Positions 25,577 through 34,258 of a DNA stretch of 64,000 nt are shown piece after piece. Source of the stretch: Cloacimonetes bacterium UBA6097. Lineage in GTDB: Bacteria > Cloacimonadota > Cloacimonadia > Cloacimonadales > Cloacimonadaceae. The DNA is taken from assembly GCA_002435865.1 (NCBI GenBank), contig DIWV01000014.1, forward strand, positions 12,160-76,159. Direction: 5' to 3'. Each line of letters starts with the position of its first letter. Position 1 is the stretch's first letter. Under the pieces are notes generated by a model that was not told where the DNA came from, made no database searches, and worked only from the letters and a program-made list of their open reading frames with translations. Both the position numbers and the translations under genes were made by a program.

Positions 25577-27860
25577 TAAATCAACTGCCTGGCGTAATGA
25601 CGCTTATGCCAAAGTAACCGGCATTGCTAAGTATACAGATGATCTGAAGATGCTGAATTGCCTGCACGCGGTCCCGGTTTATTCAGATTATGTTTCTGCA
25701 AAGATTATTTCTATTGAAACCGATAAAGCAATGAAACAACCGGGAGTGGTCAAAGTAGTTACTTACAAAGACGTACCCGGTAATCTGCAATTTGGTCAGA
25801 TTATTAAAGATTATTCTATTTTTGCTCATGACAGAATCCGCACCTGCGGCGATGTGATAGCTGTGATTGTTGCAATAAGCAGGCAGCAGGCAATAGATGC
25901 CATTCCCTTTGTAAAGCTGGTTGCAGAAGAGCTTCCCGCTGTTCTTGATGCTGAGGAAGCATTAAAAGAAGGTTCTCCGCTTGTGCATGAAAGCCATGGC
26001 AGCAATATTGCCAACTATCATTGTGTGCGCACAGGTGATATAGCCAAGGGTGAGAAAGAAGCTGATATCATTATTGAGCAGGAGTTTACAACTTCCAGAA
26101 TTGAACATGCCTACATGGAACCTGAATCTGCCTTGTGCTGGCAACGTCCGGATGGTGTGATGGAAGTCTTTGGCAGTATGCAGCATCCTTTCAGCACACG
26201 CCGGTTTGTGGCAAGTACTTTGGGAAAACCTCTGTCTGATGTGGAAGTCAAGACTGTTCCCATGGGTGGTGGTTTTGGCGGTAAAGATGATACTGCAGCG
26301 ATTGTTTGTGCCAGGACAGCATTGTGCTCAATGATGACAAAACGTCCTGTTAAAATGACTTATTCACGCGAATGGAGCATGCGGGAAAGTTACAAACGTC
26401 ATCCCTATAAAATCCAATACAGAATGGGTCTTAAGAATGATGGTAAAATCACCTTTGTCAAAGTCCGCATGGTTGCAGATGGTGGTGCTTATTGTTCTGT
26501 AACTCCATGGGTTACATGGCGTTCCACTGTCCAGTGTTGTGGTCCGTATGAAGTGCCTAATGTTCATTGTGATGTCTATGGAGTATATACCAATAATATC
26601 TATTGCGGTGCAATGCGTGGCTTTGGCAGTCCACAGGTTAATTTTGCTATTGAGCAGTTAATTGAAATGGCAGCAGAAAAGCTTGGTCTGGATGAGATTG
26701 AGATGAGAAGACGCAATATGGTGCATCAGGGCTCTATTACTGTCACAGGTCAGAAACTTGATATGCACACAGTTAGTCTTGAACAGGTTTTAGACATTGT
26801 TGTTAAAGAAAGTGATTACTTGAATAAAAAGCAAAAATGCTCCTTTGGTAAATCCGAAAACGACCAATTATATGGCATCGGACTTGCCATTAGCTACCGT
26901 GGCATGAGCCTGGGAGCGGAAGGAACCGACTTTAACAGCGCCATTATCAATGTCCAGCCGGATGGGAGTATCCTTTTAGAAACAGGTGTACATGAAAACG
27001 GGCAGGGCAGTGAAAGCGCTATGATTCTGCTTTGTGCAGAACATTTATCCGTCAGTAAGGACCGCATCAGATACCGTCAACCTTCCACATCCAACATTCC
27101 TGACGGTGGTACAACAGTTGCTTCCCGTGGAACCTTATTAGGCGGTGGAGCAGTTGTTAATGCAGCCAAACAGCTGAGAGAACATATAGCTAGAGTTATT
27201 GCTCCTGATTTGAAGTGCAAAGCTGAAGATGTTATCTTTGAGAATGAAATTTTATACGATAAAGATAAAAAGCATAAAATCAGCTTCAATGAAGCAATCA
27301 GGCTGATGTATTCCAGACAGGAATACCCTTATAGCTTTGGTGTATTCCAGGCTCCACAAGTCAGCTGGGATGAGCATACAGGCCAGGGAAATGCATATTT
27401 CACCTGGGTTTATGCCTGCCAGGCTGTGGAATTGAAAGTCAATGCCAAAACAGAGCAGATAACTTTGCTCAATATGATTGCAGCACATGATGTGGGCAAG
27501 GCGGTAAATCCTGAGTTACTTAAAGGTCAGTTCTATGGCGGCATGGCAATGGGTGCAGGATATGGTATACTGGAAAAGTGCGATGTTAAGAATGGAAAAG
27601 TTGTTCCGACCAATTTGCATCAATATAGAATTTTGCGCAGTACCGACCTGCCGGAAATGACTGCTATCATAGTTGAAAATTATGATCCGGTTTCACCCTC
27701 AGGAGCAAAAGGAATAGGTGAACCTACCAATGAGATTATGGCTCCGGCAATTGCCAATGCAGTTTATCATGCTACAGGAAAACGCTATCCTGATCAACCG
27801 GTAAAGATTATTGTTGAACGAAGAGATACAGAGGCACAGAGCCATGGAGAAAAGAAATGA
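25560..27860 (+). CDS. Molybdenum hydroxylase large subunit (xanthine dehydrogenase family)
   Basis: A 766-residue molybdopterin-binding subunit. Family blocks are AYAKVTGIAKYTDD near the start, VPMGGGFGGKDDTA near residues 231-244 (Mo cofactor loop), GAMRGFGSPQ near 349, and GAKGIGEPTNE near 715, whose Glu is the catalytic base in xanthine dehydrogenase. It lacks [2Fe-2S] and FAD domains, and the iron-sulfur subunit follows with an ATGA overlap. No FAD subunit lies nearby, so the complex is either two-subunit or borrows one. Neighbouring ssnA, ygeY and hydantoinase point to purine or another N-heterocycle as substrate. A selenium-dependent form is possible but not shown. GAGG lies 7 nt before the ATG. 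Confidence 0.88.
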   Translation: MKTMNSKSTAWRNDAYAKVTGIAKYTDDLKMLNCLHAVPVYSDYVSAKIISIETDKAMKQPGVVKVVTYKDVPGNLQFGQIIKDYSIFAHDRIRTCGDVIAVIVAISRQQAIDAIPFVKLVAEELPAVLDAEEALKEGSPLVHESHGSNIANYHCVRTGDIAKGEKEADIIIEQEFTTSRIEHAYMEPESALCWQRPDGVMEVFGSMQHPFSTRRFVASTLGKPLSDVEVKTVPMGGGFGGKDDTAAIVCARTALCSMMTKRPVKMTYSREWSMRESYKRHPYKIQYRMGLKNDGKITFVKVRMVADGGAYCSVTPWVTWRSTVQCCGPYEVPNVHCDVYGVYTNNIYCGAMRGFGSPQVNFAIEQLIEMAAEKLGLDEIEMRRRNMVHQGSITVTGQKLDMHTVSLEQVLDIVVKESDYLNKKQKCSFGKSENDQLYGIGLAISYRGMSLGAEGTDFNSAIINVQPDGSILLETGVHENGQGSESAMILLCAEHLSVSKDRIRYRQPSTSNIPDGGTTVASRGTLLGGGAVVNAAKQLREHIARVIAPDLKCKAEDVIFENEILYDKDKKHKISFNEAIRLMYSRQEYPYSFGVFQAPQVSWDEHTGQGNAYFTWVYACQAVELKVNAKTEQITLLNMIAAHDVGKAVNPELLKGQFYGGMAMGAGYGILEKCDVKNGKVVPTNLHQYRILRSTDLPEMTAIIVENYDPVSPSGAKGIGEPTNEIMAPAIANAVYHATGKRYPDQPVKIIVERRDTEAQSHGEKK

Positions 27861-28321
27861 AAACGATTATAAACAAGAAAGAAATCAATATAAAAACCGA
27901 AGATAAAGACTTAAATCTACTTGAATGGTTACGTGAGACTATAGGTATGACAGGAGCAAAGAACGGTTGCGGTATTGGTGTCTGTGGTGCCTGTACTATT
28001 CTTATAGAAAATAAACCCCAAAAGTCCTGTATACTGAAAGTGCAGGATATTATCGGTAAAGAAGTTACAACAATAGAAGGCATGGCTAATGCTGACGGTA
28101 CTTTGCATCCTCTGCAGCAGGCTTTTATGGATGCGGGAGCTATACAGTGCGGATTTTGCACTCCGGGTATGGTATTAACTGCTCATGCTTTTTTGCTTAA
28201 AAATCCTAATCCCACACGTCTGCAAGCCCGGCAGGCAATCAAAGGGAATTTATGCAGATGTACGGGATATCAGCAGATAATTGATGCAATTATATCAGCT
28301 TCAGCGTATTACAACAGCTAA
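27857..28321 (+). CDS. Molybdenum hydroxylase [2Fe-2S] subunit
   Basis: A 154-residue iron-sulfur subunit. The first cluster is bound by CGIGVCGAC (C38, C43, C46) and C58. The second cluster is in CGFCTPGMVLTAH and CRCTGYQQI. It is translationally coupled to the large subunit (ATGA). Its stop codon overlaps by 4 nt the stop of the convergent HlyD-like gene, so there is no space for a terminator between the two transcription units. Confidence 0.93.
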   Translation: MKTIINKKEINIKTEDKDLNLLEWLRETIGMTGAKNGCGIGVCGACTILIENKPQKSCILKVQDIIGKEVTTIEGMANADGTLHPLQQAFMDAGAIQCGFCTPGMVLTAHAFLLKNPNPTRLQARQAIKGNLCRCTGYQQIIDAIISASAYYNS

Positions 28322-29421
28322 AAATATATCCTTACAAACAGCCTTTCGCCAGGAGTTACATGTTTCAGAGCTTCCTGCATATTATCAAATTTGATTTCCA
28401 TCTTGATATAAGTATTTGCTGTTTCGAATGTTGAACTCAGGGATTTGACTTTTTCCATCACAGGTGAAACAGTAACAACCTGTCCAATGATTTTTTTACT
28501 GCAGTCACAGTATATCCGTACCATCTGGCCAACTTTTACTTTCTGTCGGGTGGAAGATGAACCATAGGCAATAATCCATACATTGCTCAAATCAGCAATC
28601 TCAGCTATAACATCACCTTTGTCTATCTTTTCACCCGGGCGATAGTTAATATCAGTGACTATGCCATTAATTGGAGAATAAACTTGTAAGCTTTTGATTT
28701 CTTCATGCAGATCATTTATATCAGCTTCGATCTCATTCAAATCAATTAGGTTTTTTGAAGCGAGGATATCCACATTGTTTGCGAGAATATCTTTTCTGGC
28801 TTGCAATAATCGGATAATATTCCGGCTTGATTTTATGGTTTCGGAAGCAACCAGGGAATCTCCCTTTAGTTCGTAATATTCCTTATGCACATCCCAGAAA
28901 TCCTCAGCAGCTTTATTAAAATCTGAAGTGTTCAGGATTCCTTTATCATACAGCTTTACATTGGCGTCATATTTCTTTTTACTGCTGGCATAACGCTCTT
29001 CCATGAACTTGTATTTTTCCAGTACCTTTTTTATTTCCAATTTGGCTTCTTCAAGGTCAATCTGATTATCCTGGATATCTTCATCAAGTTTGTACAATTC
29101 TGTTTTTAAATAATCGCCCGATTTAGCAGAATGAATTAAATCTTCATATTTTTGTTTTTCATTCTTCAGGGTTTCCAGCTTAAAAGGCAATTTACTGTTA
29201 TCAATCTCTGCTATCAGGTCATTTTTCGACACTTTCTGCATCGAAGTCACCAGATATTTATTCAGGATACCATCTACTTCTGAACTGACAAACACTTTAT
29301 CGGAAACAACCAAAGCAGGCAGCTTCTGTGATTTGGACTCTATTACATAAGAAATGGCGACGATTATCACCAAAGCAATTATAGATAAGACCAGGATATT
29401 CCGGATTTGTTTGTTTTTCAT
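28318..29421 (-). CDS. HlyD-type periplasmic adaptor (membrane fusion protein)
   Basis: A 367-residue protein with one N-terminal membrane helix (IRNILVLSIIALVIIVAISY). The broken lipoyl domain comes next (VDGILNKYLVTSMQKVSKND near residues 49-68), then a long alpha-helical coiled-coil hairpin from about 75 to 235. The second lipoyl half (LQVYSPINGIVTDINYRPGE) and a beta-barrel end follow. Such adaptors link an inner-membrane pump to an outer-membrane channel. Here the outer-membrane gene overlaps it by ATGA, but there is no ABC ATPase or RND pump beside it. The operon also encodes VTC and DUF4956 proteins, so DUF4956 may take the inner-membrane place. That is a hypothesis. Confidence 0.8.
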   Translation of the reverse strand: MKNKQIRNILVLSIIALVIIVAISYVIESKSQKLPALVVSDKVFVSSEVDGILNKYLVTSMQKVSKNDLIAEIDNSKLPFKLETLKNEKQKYEDLIHSAKSGDYLKTELYKLDEDIQDNQIDLEEAKLEIKKVLEKYKFMEERYASSKKKYDANVKLYDKGILNTSDFNKAAEDFWDVHKEYYELKGDSLVASETIKSSRNIIRLLQARKDILANNVDILASKNLIDLNEIEADINDLHEEIKSLQVYSPINGIVTDINYRPGEKIDKGDVIAEIADLSNVWIIAYGSSSTRQKVKVGQMVRIYCDCSKKIIGQVVTVSPVMEKVKSLSSTFETANTYIKMEIKFDNMQEALKHVTPGERLFVRIYF

Positions 29422-30746
29422 TTTGATTCCTCCACCAAGCTATTTATGAGGAAAACTTCTTTATACAATTTCATTTCAGAGAGTTTCATTTCCAGTTCTG
29501 CTTCGTTGGTTTTAATGGTATCTTTTTGCAGCTTCAGTTCCGGATTACTTCCCAAAAGAGTTGGCTCTTCGCGGTATTTCCGGATTTGCAAGTTCAGGTT
29601 ATTATTATATAGTTCGTGCAGGCGGGTTTTACGTTTTAATTCAAGCCGGGCAGCGCGGTAAAAATTTAATCTGTCAATGCCGAATTTCTGCCAGGCAAGC
29701 TGCATATCCTCACCACGGTATCTCAGTTCTCTCTGGTATGCTTTCAAAAGAGCCAGTTTACCACTGGTATTGGAAAACATGTTAAAGGGTATGGAAATCT
29801 CAATCTCACCTTCAGGAAATTCTTCATCCTGGTTACGAATCATGCTTTTGAAGATATTGTTCTTTTCGATATCCCAGTTCTGCCTGTTTTCCCGCCAATT
29901 ATATGATAGGGTAAGAGTAACTTCCGGCAGGAAGAAATGAGTATAATTAAGCTTTATTTTTCCCGATATATTTTTTACTTCTTTCTTCAAAGCATTGGTT
30001 TCACTTTCTATATGCTGCTGGAATGTCAGGGTATCAGGTAATGGATTAAGGCTTATGAAATCCCGGTTTTTTTGCAGGAATTCGGGCAGGATTTCTCCAT
30101 ATTTCCTTTTGAACACAGAAACTGTTTCCCTGTAATCAAACAAGTCATCTTCCAGTTTGTCTATTTCTTCCAGGTTATCTATTAAAATTTCAGGACCAAT
30201 CTGGTTTTGCAGGTTCAGTTCTTCCAAAACCTGATTCTGCTGGTATAGAATATCTAAACTTGATTTAAGAAACGATACCATCATTTCCGCTTCATACCAA
30301 TCAATCATGTCATCAAAAATATCAGCTGTTGCTTCTGAATAAGCCAGTTTGAAGTCCTGCTTGTAACGCAGCAGATTAATCCTGTTTCCGATGGTATTGG
30401 TTACATTGTCAAAATCCTTGGGGAAGAGGGTTTTTTCCACTTCAATTCGCCAGCGTTTATCTTTTTCTTCCACATCGGAATGTTCCAGAACAGTTTCTGT
30501 TTCATCCCTGGTAAAATCATTGTCATATTGCCGGTGGCTGAGATTAATATCAAACCAGTCAAGTGAGTTGTCGATTGAGAACAAAGCTTTTTCCTGTTCA
30601 TAACGGCTCAGAGCCTGCTGATAGTCCGGATTCTTTTTAAGCAGGGTATTCATCAATTGCGAAAGTTCATGTTTTTGGGCAGAAATCCCGCATATACCAA
30701 GCAATAAAATCAGGAAAGCAAGGATTCTATTTGTCAAACTCTTCAT
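29418..30746 (-). CDS. TolC-like outer-membrane channel protein
   Basis: A 442-residue protein with a clear signal peptide (LTNRILAFLILLLGICGISA). It is long, largely helical and charged, with repeating NPDYQQALSRYEQEKALF-type segments typical of TolC-family channels and a second helical repeat at the C-terminus. Sequence similarity is too low to name a subfamily. I set the start at 30746, where the signal peptide begins, although the frame is open to 30803. That start overlaps the end of the DUF4956 gene by 20 nt. It is coupled to the HlyD-type gene downstream. Confidence 0.68.
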   Translation of the reverse strand: MKSLTNRILAFLILLLGICGISAQKHELSQLMNTLLKKNPDYQQALSRYEQEKALFSIDNSLDWFDINLSHRQYDNDFTRDETETVLEHSDVEEKDKRWRIEVEKTLFPKDFDNVTNTIGNRINLLRYKQDFKLAYSEATADIFDDMIDWYEAEMMVSFLKSSLDILYQQNQVLEELNLQNQIGPEILIDNLEEIDKLEDDLFDYRETVSVFKRKYGEILPEFLQKNRDFISLNPLPDTLTFQQHIESETNALKKEVKNISGKIKLNYTHFFLPEVTLTLSYNWRENRQNWDIEKNNIFKSMIRNQDEEFPEGEIEISIPFNMFSNTSGKLALLKAYQRELRYRGEDMQLAWQKFGIDRLNFYRAARLELKRKTRLHELYNNNLNLQIRKYREEPTLLGSNPELKLQKDTIKTNEAELEMKLSEMKLYKEVFLINSLVEESK

Positions 30747-31242
30747 CCAGTTTTGCCATCTCAGCATCATTTTTAGCTTGTTTGACTTTTTTACCATGCT
30801 CAATCACATAGTAGATTACTGCCAGAACAAAGCACATAAATACAGTACCAATAATAGCAGTATAATACTGATTCAAACCGCACGACATTCCGATGATAAT
30901 GGCATAAAAAACTTTAATAGTATTGGAAGGGTCTCTCACCACGGTTCGGAAGCGGATAAGACTCAGCGCTCCTGCCAAACCAAAAGCGCGTACCAGATTA
31001 TCTGCCACCACTATCCAGATAAAAGCGCCGCCTACGGAAAGCAGCAGCAGGGTGTACTGGATGTTTTTCATCTCAGTTTTCAGTACTTTATCACCTTTAT
31101 CACGAATATATGTCAGTTTGTAAACATATGCATATAAAAAGCCGAGAATCATAGCCAGTGACAGATTAAAGATTATCTGCAGTGGGGACTGTGAAACTCC
31201 TCCGGCAGCGCTGTCTTTTATTACCTGAAATAGTTCGCCCAT
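30727..31242 (-). CDS. DUF4956 membrane protein
   Basis: A 171-residue protein with about four membrane helices. The DUF4956 signature is AFGLAGALSLIRFRTVVRDP near residues 88-107, followed by two closing helices and a charged tail. DUF4956 genes often lie beside VTC-domain genes, as here, where the VTC gene ends 1 nt upstream. The biochemical function is unknown. The RFRT motif next to a helix end suggests an anion or phosphate binding site, which is only a guess. Confidence 0.85.
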   Translation of the reverse strand: MGELFQVIKDSAAGGVSQSPLQIIFNLSLAMILGFLYAYVYKLTYIRDKGDKVLKTEMKNIQYTLLLLSVGGAFIWIVVADNLVRAFGLAGALSLIRFRTVVRDPSNTIKVFYAIIIGMSCGLNQYYTAIIGTVFMCFVLAVIYYVIEHGKKVKQAKNDAEMAKLDEEFDK

Positions 31243-31243
31243 A

Positions 31244-32089
31244 TTATTCTCCGTATAAAGACTTATCTTCGAGTTTTAATGCAGTTTTCAGCAGTTCAAA
31301 CGAATCCTTTATCTTTTGAGGGATTTCAGGATTGGACATATCATCATCGTTGTAGAAATTATATTTTCCCCGTCCTGGGAAGTAGATAGAATTTATTCCT
31401 GTGGCAAATTTGGAAAAGCGCTGCTGACGTAAAAGTGACAGTTGGTTGACCATTTTCTTGTGCCATTTGGGAGATTTACCCATTATCTTGGATTCCAGCA
31501 CAATTGCGTCCAGAGTCTCTGTTTTAGGTTTACCCAGCAGACTTTTGTGGGTGATGCCGTTATCTACAGTTATTCTGACCCGTTTAGAATTTTTCTGAAA
31601 AGCAATCCTGTTGTAAGAGGTCTGGAGCACAGGCACAAATTGGTTGATTTTTATCAAAGCGTGGATTATGCGGTAAGTCTTTTGTGCTCCTATTAAACCG
31701 TTATTTGCTTCTTTTATCACTGCTCGTAAGTCTTCGTTTTTTATAAAAGCATCCAAGTGCTCAGCAGGAAGAACAAAACGTTTTTTGGTAGAGATGGAAT
31801 CGTGCGAAACTTTCATCTCAACCAGGTACTCCGGATTAAATATCCCGTCATAGCCATAACGCCGCAAGCGGATTTTAAACCTGAATCTGCGTCTGTCCAG
31901 GTATTCTTTAAACAGAAGAAAATCTTCAGTGTCCAGATAAATTGTTTCCATATTTAGAAGACCGGGTTTGCCTTCAAATTGATAGATCGGGAGATGTGCT
32001 TTTATTTCTTCGACTATTTCATCGAAAGTATGCTCCAAAATAATGTACTTTCTTTCTTTCCGTTTAAATGAAAGATCGTTGTTGTTCAT
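31244..32089 (-). CDS. VTC-domain protein (polyphosphate polymerase-like)
   Basis: A 281-residue soluble protein of the VTC domain family, the triphosphate-tunnel fold of yeast polyphosphate polymerase Vtc4. Basic and acidic tunnel residues are seen in RKERKYI near 10-16, ETIYLDTED near 48, RFRFKIRLRRYGYDG near 67-81, YLVEMKVSHD near 88, KKRFVL and LESKIMG near 203. This order (E-x-x-Y-x-D, R-x-R-x-R, E-x-K, E-x-K) is that of the superfamily. It is the first gene of a four-gene operon with promoter at 32149-32177. Whether it makes polyphosphate or acts on another phosphate polymer is unknown. Confidence 0.85.
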   Translation of the reverse strand: MNNNDLSFKRKERKYIILEHTFDEIVEEIKAHLPIYQFEGKPGLLNMETIYLDTEDFLLFKEYLDRRRFRFKIRLRRYGYDGIFNPEYLVEMKVSHDSISTKKRFVLPAEHLDAFIKNEDLRAVIKEANNGLIGAQKTYRIIHALIKINQFVPVLQTSYNRIAFQKNSKRVRITVDNGITHKSLLGKPKTETLDAIVLESKIMGKSPKWHKKMVNQLSLLRQQRFSKFATGINSIYFPGRGKYNFYNDDDMSNPEIPQKIKDSFELLKTALKLEDKSLYGE

Positions 32090-32148
32090 TCAACCACCTT
32101 AATTAATCTGATCTATCTCCAGATATCGAATAAATTATCCTGAATTTC

Positions 32149-32177
32149 CATATATTGGATGAGTGTTTTGCTGTCAA
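32149..32177 (-). promoter_or_regulatory. Promoter of the VTC operon
   Basis: On the minus strand TTGACA (32172-32177), a 17-nt spacer and TATATG (32149-32154) lie 60 nt upstream of the VTC start. The remainder of the 356-nt gap between the divergent genes (32178-32387) shows nothing recognisable. Confidence 0.55.
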
Positions 32178-32387
32178 TAATTCATTAATATAGCGAATAA
32201 CTTCATTTCAGTCATTCTCCTCTCATCTTTCTTAAAAGCAATACCGTATTGCATAAGAGGGAGAAGTCAGATACAAATAAGGGAAACTTAATAATAACAT
32301 AGATTTACCGTGTGGATATCATATCTGTATCCTTAGCAGTAAAGATTGTCAGGCAATCCATATATTGACCCTGTTGCAATGAATTGC

Positions 32388-32417
32388 TTGACATAATCCA
32401 CAACATAATTAGATTAT
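32388..32417 (+). promoter_or_regulatory. Promoter of the secreted-protein gene at 32446
   Basis: TTGACA (32388-32393) followed after 18 nt by GATTAT (32412-32417), 29 nt before the GTG start. Confidence 0.5.
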
Positions 32418-32445
32418 AGTCTTTAATAATAAACTTGGGGGAGTT

Positions 32446-32970
32446 GTGCAATTTATAAAAATAAGCAAGTTATTTACTGTTATAAGTTTGACTGCAATTG
32501 TGCTTTTATCAGCAGGTATTTTACAGGCAAAAAAGAAAAACCCCTATAGTTATTTATCCAATCCGCCTATCAGTATCAGGTATCTTGTTTCCCCTGACAA
32601 AGCTGAATATGACAAAGGTGAAATCATTGAATTATCCATCATTGCGGAACTTGATTCAGCGCAATGCGATCCGAATTGCGCTTACAGGGTCTACTTCGGC
32701 AAGCTTGCTGCCAAACTAACCCAAAGCGAGATGGTCAATTCAAAGGTAGAAGAATTTTATAACCTTTCAGTTCATCACAATTCTGAAGTAATTGCCTTTG
32801 ATGTAAAAATGCTGCAAACCTATACTCCTCCGCTGATTGAAGTGGAAACTGTAAGATTGGCACCAACTTACTCTACAGCAAAGAAACAGTTTATGAATAT
32901 TGTAATTGACCAGTATGCAAGAGAATACATTACTTCACCTGAATATATCAAAGTCAGAAAGGGTGATTAA
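32446..32970 (+). CDS. Secreted protein of unknown function
   Basis: A 174-residue protein starting at GTG, with a strong GGGGGAG ribosome site. A signal peptide is clear (lysine-containing start, then LFTVISLTAIVLLSAGILQA). The mature part is beta-rich, has two cysteines close together (SAQCDPNCAY near residue 68) and no recognised domain. A KAEYDKGEIIELSIIAELD stretch resembles the beginning of Ig-like or CARDB-like folds, but this is weak. It stands alone behind its own promoter. Confidence 0.65.
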   Translation: MQFIKISKLFTVISLTAIVLLSAGILQAKKKNPYSYLSNPPISIRYLVSPDKAEYDKGEIIELSIIAELDSAQCDPNCAYRVYFGKLAAKLTQSEMVNSKVEEFYNLSVHHNSEVIAFDVKMLQTYTPPLIEVETVRLAPTYSTAKKQFMNIVIDQYAREYITSPEYIKVRKGD

Positions 32971-33152
32971 AGCAATTGTAAGTTATTAATTTATTATCTC
33001 TTTGTGCCTGAACAAAGCTTCATCAGGAAACTGCAAATCCGACAAGAAATAAAGATATGAAGTTATGCGTTTGGATGTTTAAGCAAATTCCTTTGACAAA
33101 TACAACCTGATTGTATTTATGGAAATACTATAAAGATGAGGTGATGCATATT

Positions 33153-33350
33153 ATGAAAGAACAAAAGAAAGACCGTCTGGGGCTGTCTGCAGGAAATTAT
33201 ATCATGTTGATTGCCGGTCTGCTGATAGTGACAATCGGATACATTATCATGTCAAAAGATGAGATATCCATTTCACCTATTCTGCTGATAATCGCCTATT
33301 TAGTTGTTATTCCTGCTTCACTATTGATTAAATTTAAGAAAAAAGACTAA
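33153..33350 (+). CDS. Small two-helix membrane protein (DUF3098-like)
   Basis: A 65-residue protein with a lysine-rich start, then GNYIMLIAGLLIVTIGYIIM and a second helix ending in a lysine tail. The pattern resembles DUF3098. I chose ATG 33153 because GAGGTGAT, an excellent match to the 16S tail, ends 7 nt upstream; the nearer ATG at 33144 falls inside that sequence. The DUF58 gene follows after 10 nt, so they are probably co-transcribed. Confidence 0.65.
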   Translation: MKEQKKDRLGLSAGNYIMLIAGLLIVTIGYIIMSKDEISISPILLIIAYLVVIPASLLIKFKKKD

Positions 33351-33360
33351 GCTTTATTTA

Positions 33361-34242
33361 ATGCAAAATCTTCTCACCGACGAGACAATCGCCAAGCTGA
33401 AGCGTTTCCAGCTTTCTGCGCAGCAGATTGTGGAAGGCTTCCTGATTGGTCTGCACAAATCTCCCTATCACGGTTTCAGCGTTGAATTTAGCGACCACCG
33501 TCAGTATAATCCCGGCGACCCGCTAAAAAACATCGACTGGAAAGTGGTTGCTCGTACTGAACGTTATTACGTCAAACGTTATGAAGAAGAAACCAATCTA
33601 CGCTGCTATATCCTGTTTGACCACAGTAAATCCATGTTCTATAAGTCCGGTGAGACGACTAAGATAGAGTATGCACGCCAGCTTGCAGGGGCACTTGCCT
33701 GGCTTATGATGAGCCAGAAAGATGCTGTGGGGCTGTTTACCTTTACCAATAAAATTACCCAGGCATATTATCCCAAAGCGTTCAGAAGCTATCTTGCCAA
33801 GATATTTGAAACGCTACTGGAAACGGAAGCAGAGGACACAACAGACGTTCAGCCGGTACTACATCAAATGGCGGAAGCTATCAAAAAACGCAGCCTTATA
33901 ATTCTTATCAGTGACCTGCTGGACGAACCGGAGAAGATACTGAACGGATTGAAGCACTTCCGTAACCGGCATCACGAGGTTATTGTCTTCCATATCCAGG
34001 ACCCGCAGGAAGAACATTTTAAGTTTAGAAGGGAAACTGAATTTGTTGATTCCGAGACAGGAGAGAAAATAAAAGTCACACCATGGCAGATTCGCGGCTC
34101 TTATCTGGATGCATACAATTCATATGTCCAGACCCTCAAAGAAGGCTGTCACCAGGTACAGATTGAATACAATCCCGTTACCACAGCCACACCTTTTAAC
34201 GACTTGCTGGTCAAATACCTCATCAAAAGAAGAAAAGGATAA
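33361..34242 (+). CDS. DUF58 domain protein
   Basis: A 293-residue DUF58 protein. The conserved opening block SDHRQYNPGDPLKNIDWKVV lies near residues 42-61, and RYYVKRYEEETNLRCYILFD follows near 65-84. The rest is a von Willebrand A-like fold with the metal-site motif DHSKSM near 84-89. DUF58 proteins usually stand next to a MoxR AAA+ ATPase and help with envelope or complex maturation. No MoxR gene is in this window, which is unusual. Confidence 0.85.
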   Translation: MQNLLTDETIAKLKRFQLSAQQIVEGFLIGLHKSPYHGFSVEFSDHRQYNPGDPLKNIDWKVVARTERYYVKRYEEETNLRCYILFDHSKSMFYKSGETTKIEYARQLAGALAWLMMSQKDAVGLFTFTNKITQAYYPKAFRSYLAKIFETLLETEAEDTTDVQPVLHQMAEAIKKRSLIILISDLLDEPEKILNGLKHFRNRHHEVIVFHIQDPQEEHFKFRRETEFVDSETGEKIKVTPWQIRGSYLDAYNSYVQTLKEGCHQVQIEYNPVTTATPFNDLLVKYLIKRRKG

Positions 34243-34258
34243 ACAAATAGGAGGATAC

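Noticed and set aside
25560..27860. Selenocysteine or in-frame UGA in the molybdenum hydroxylase
   Set aside because: The frame has no internal UGA. Selenium dependence, if any, would involve a labile cofactor that sequence cannot show.
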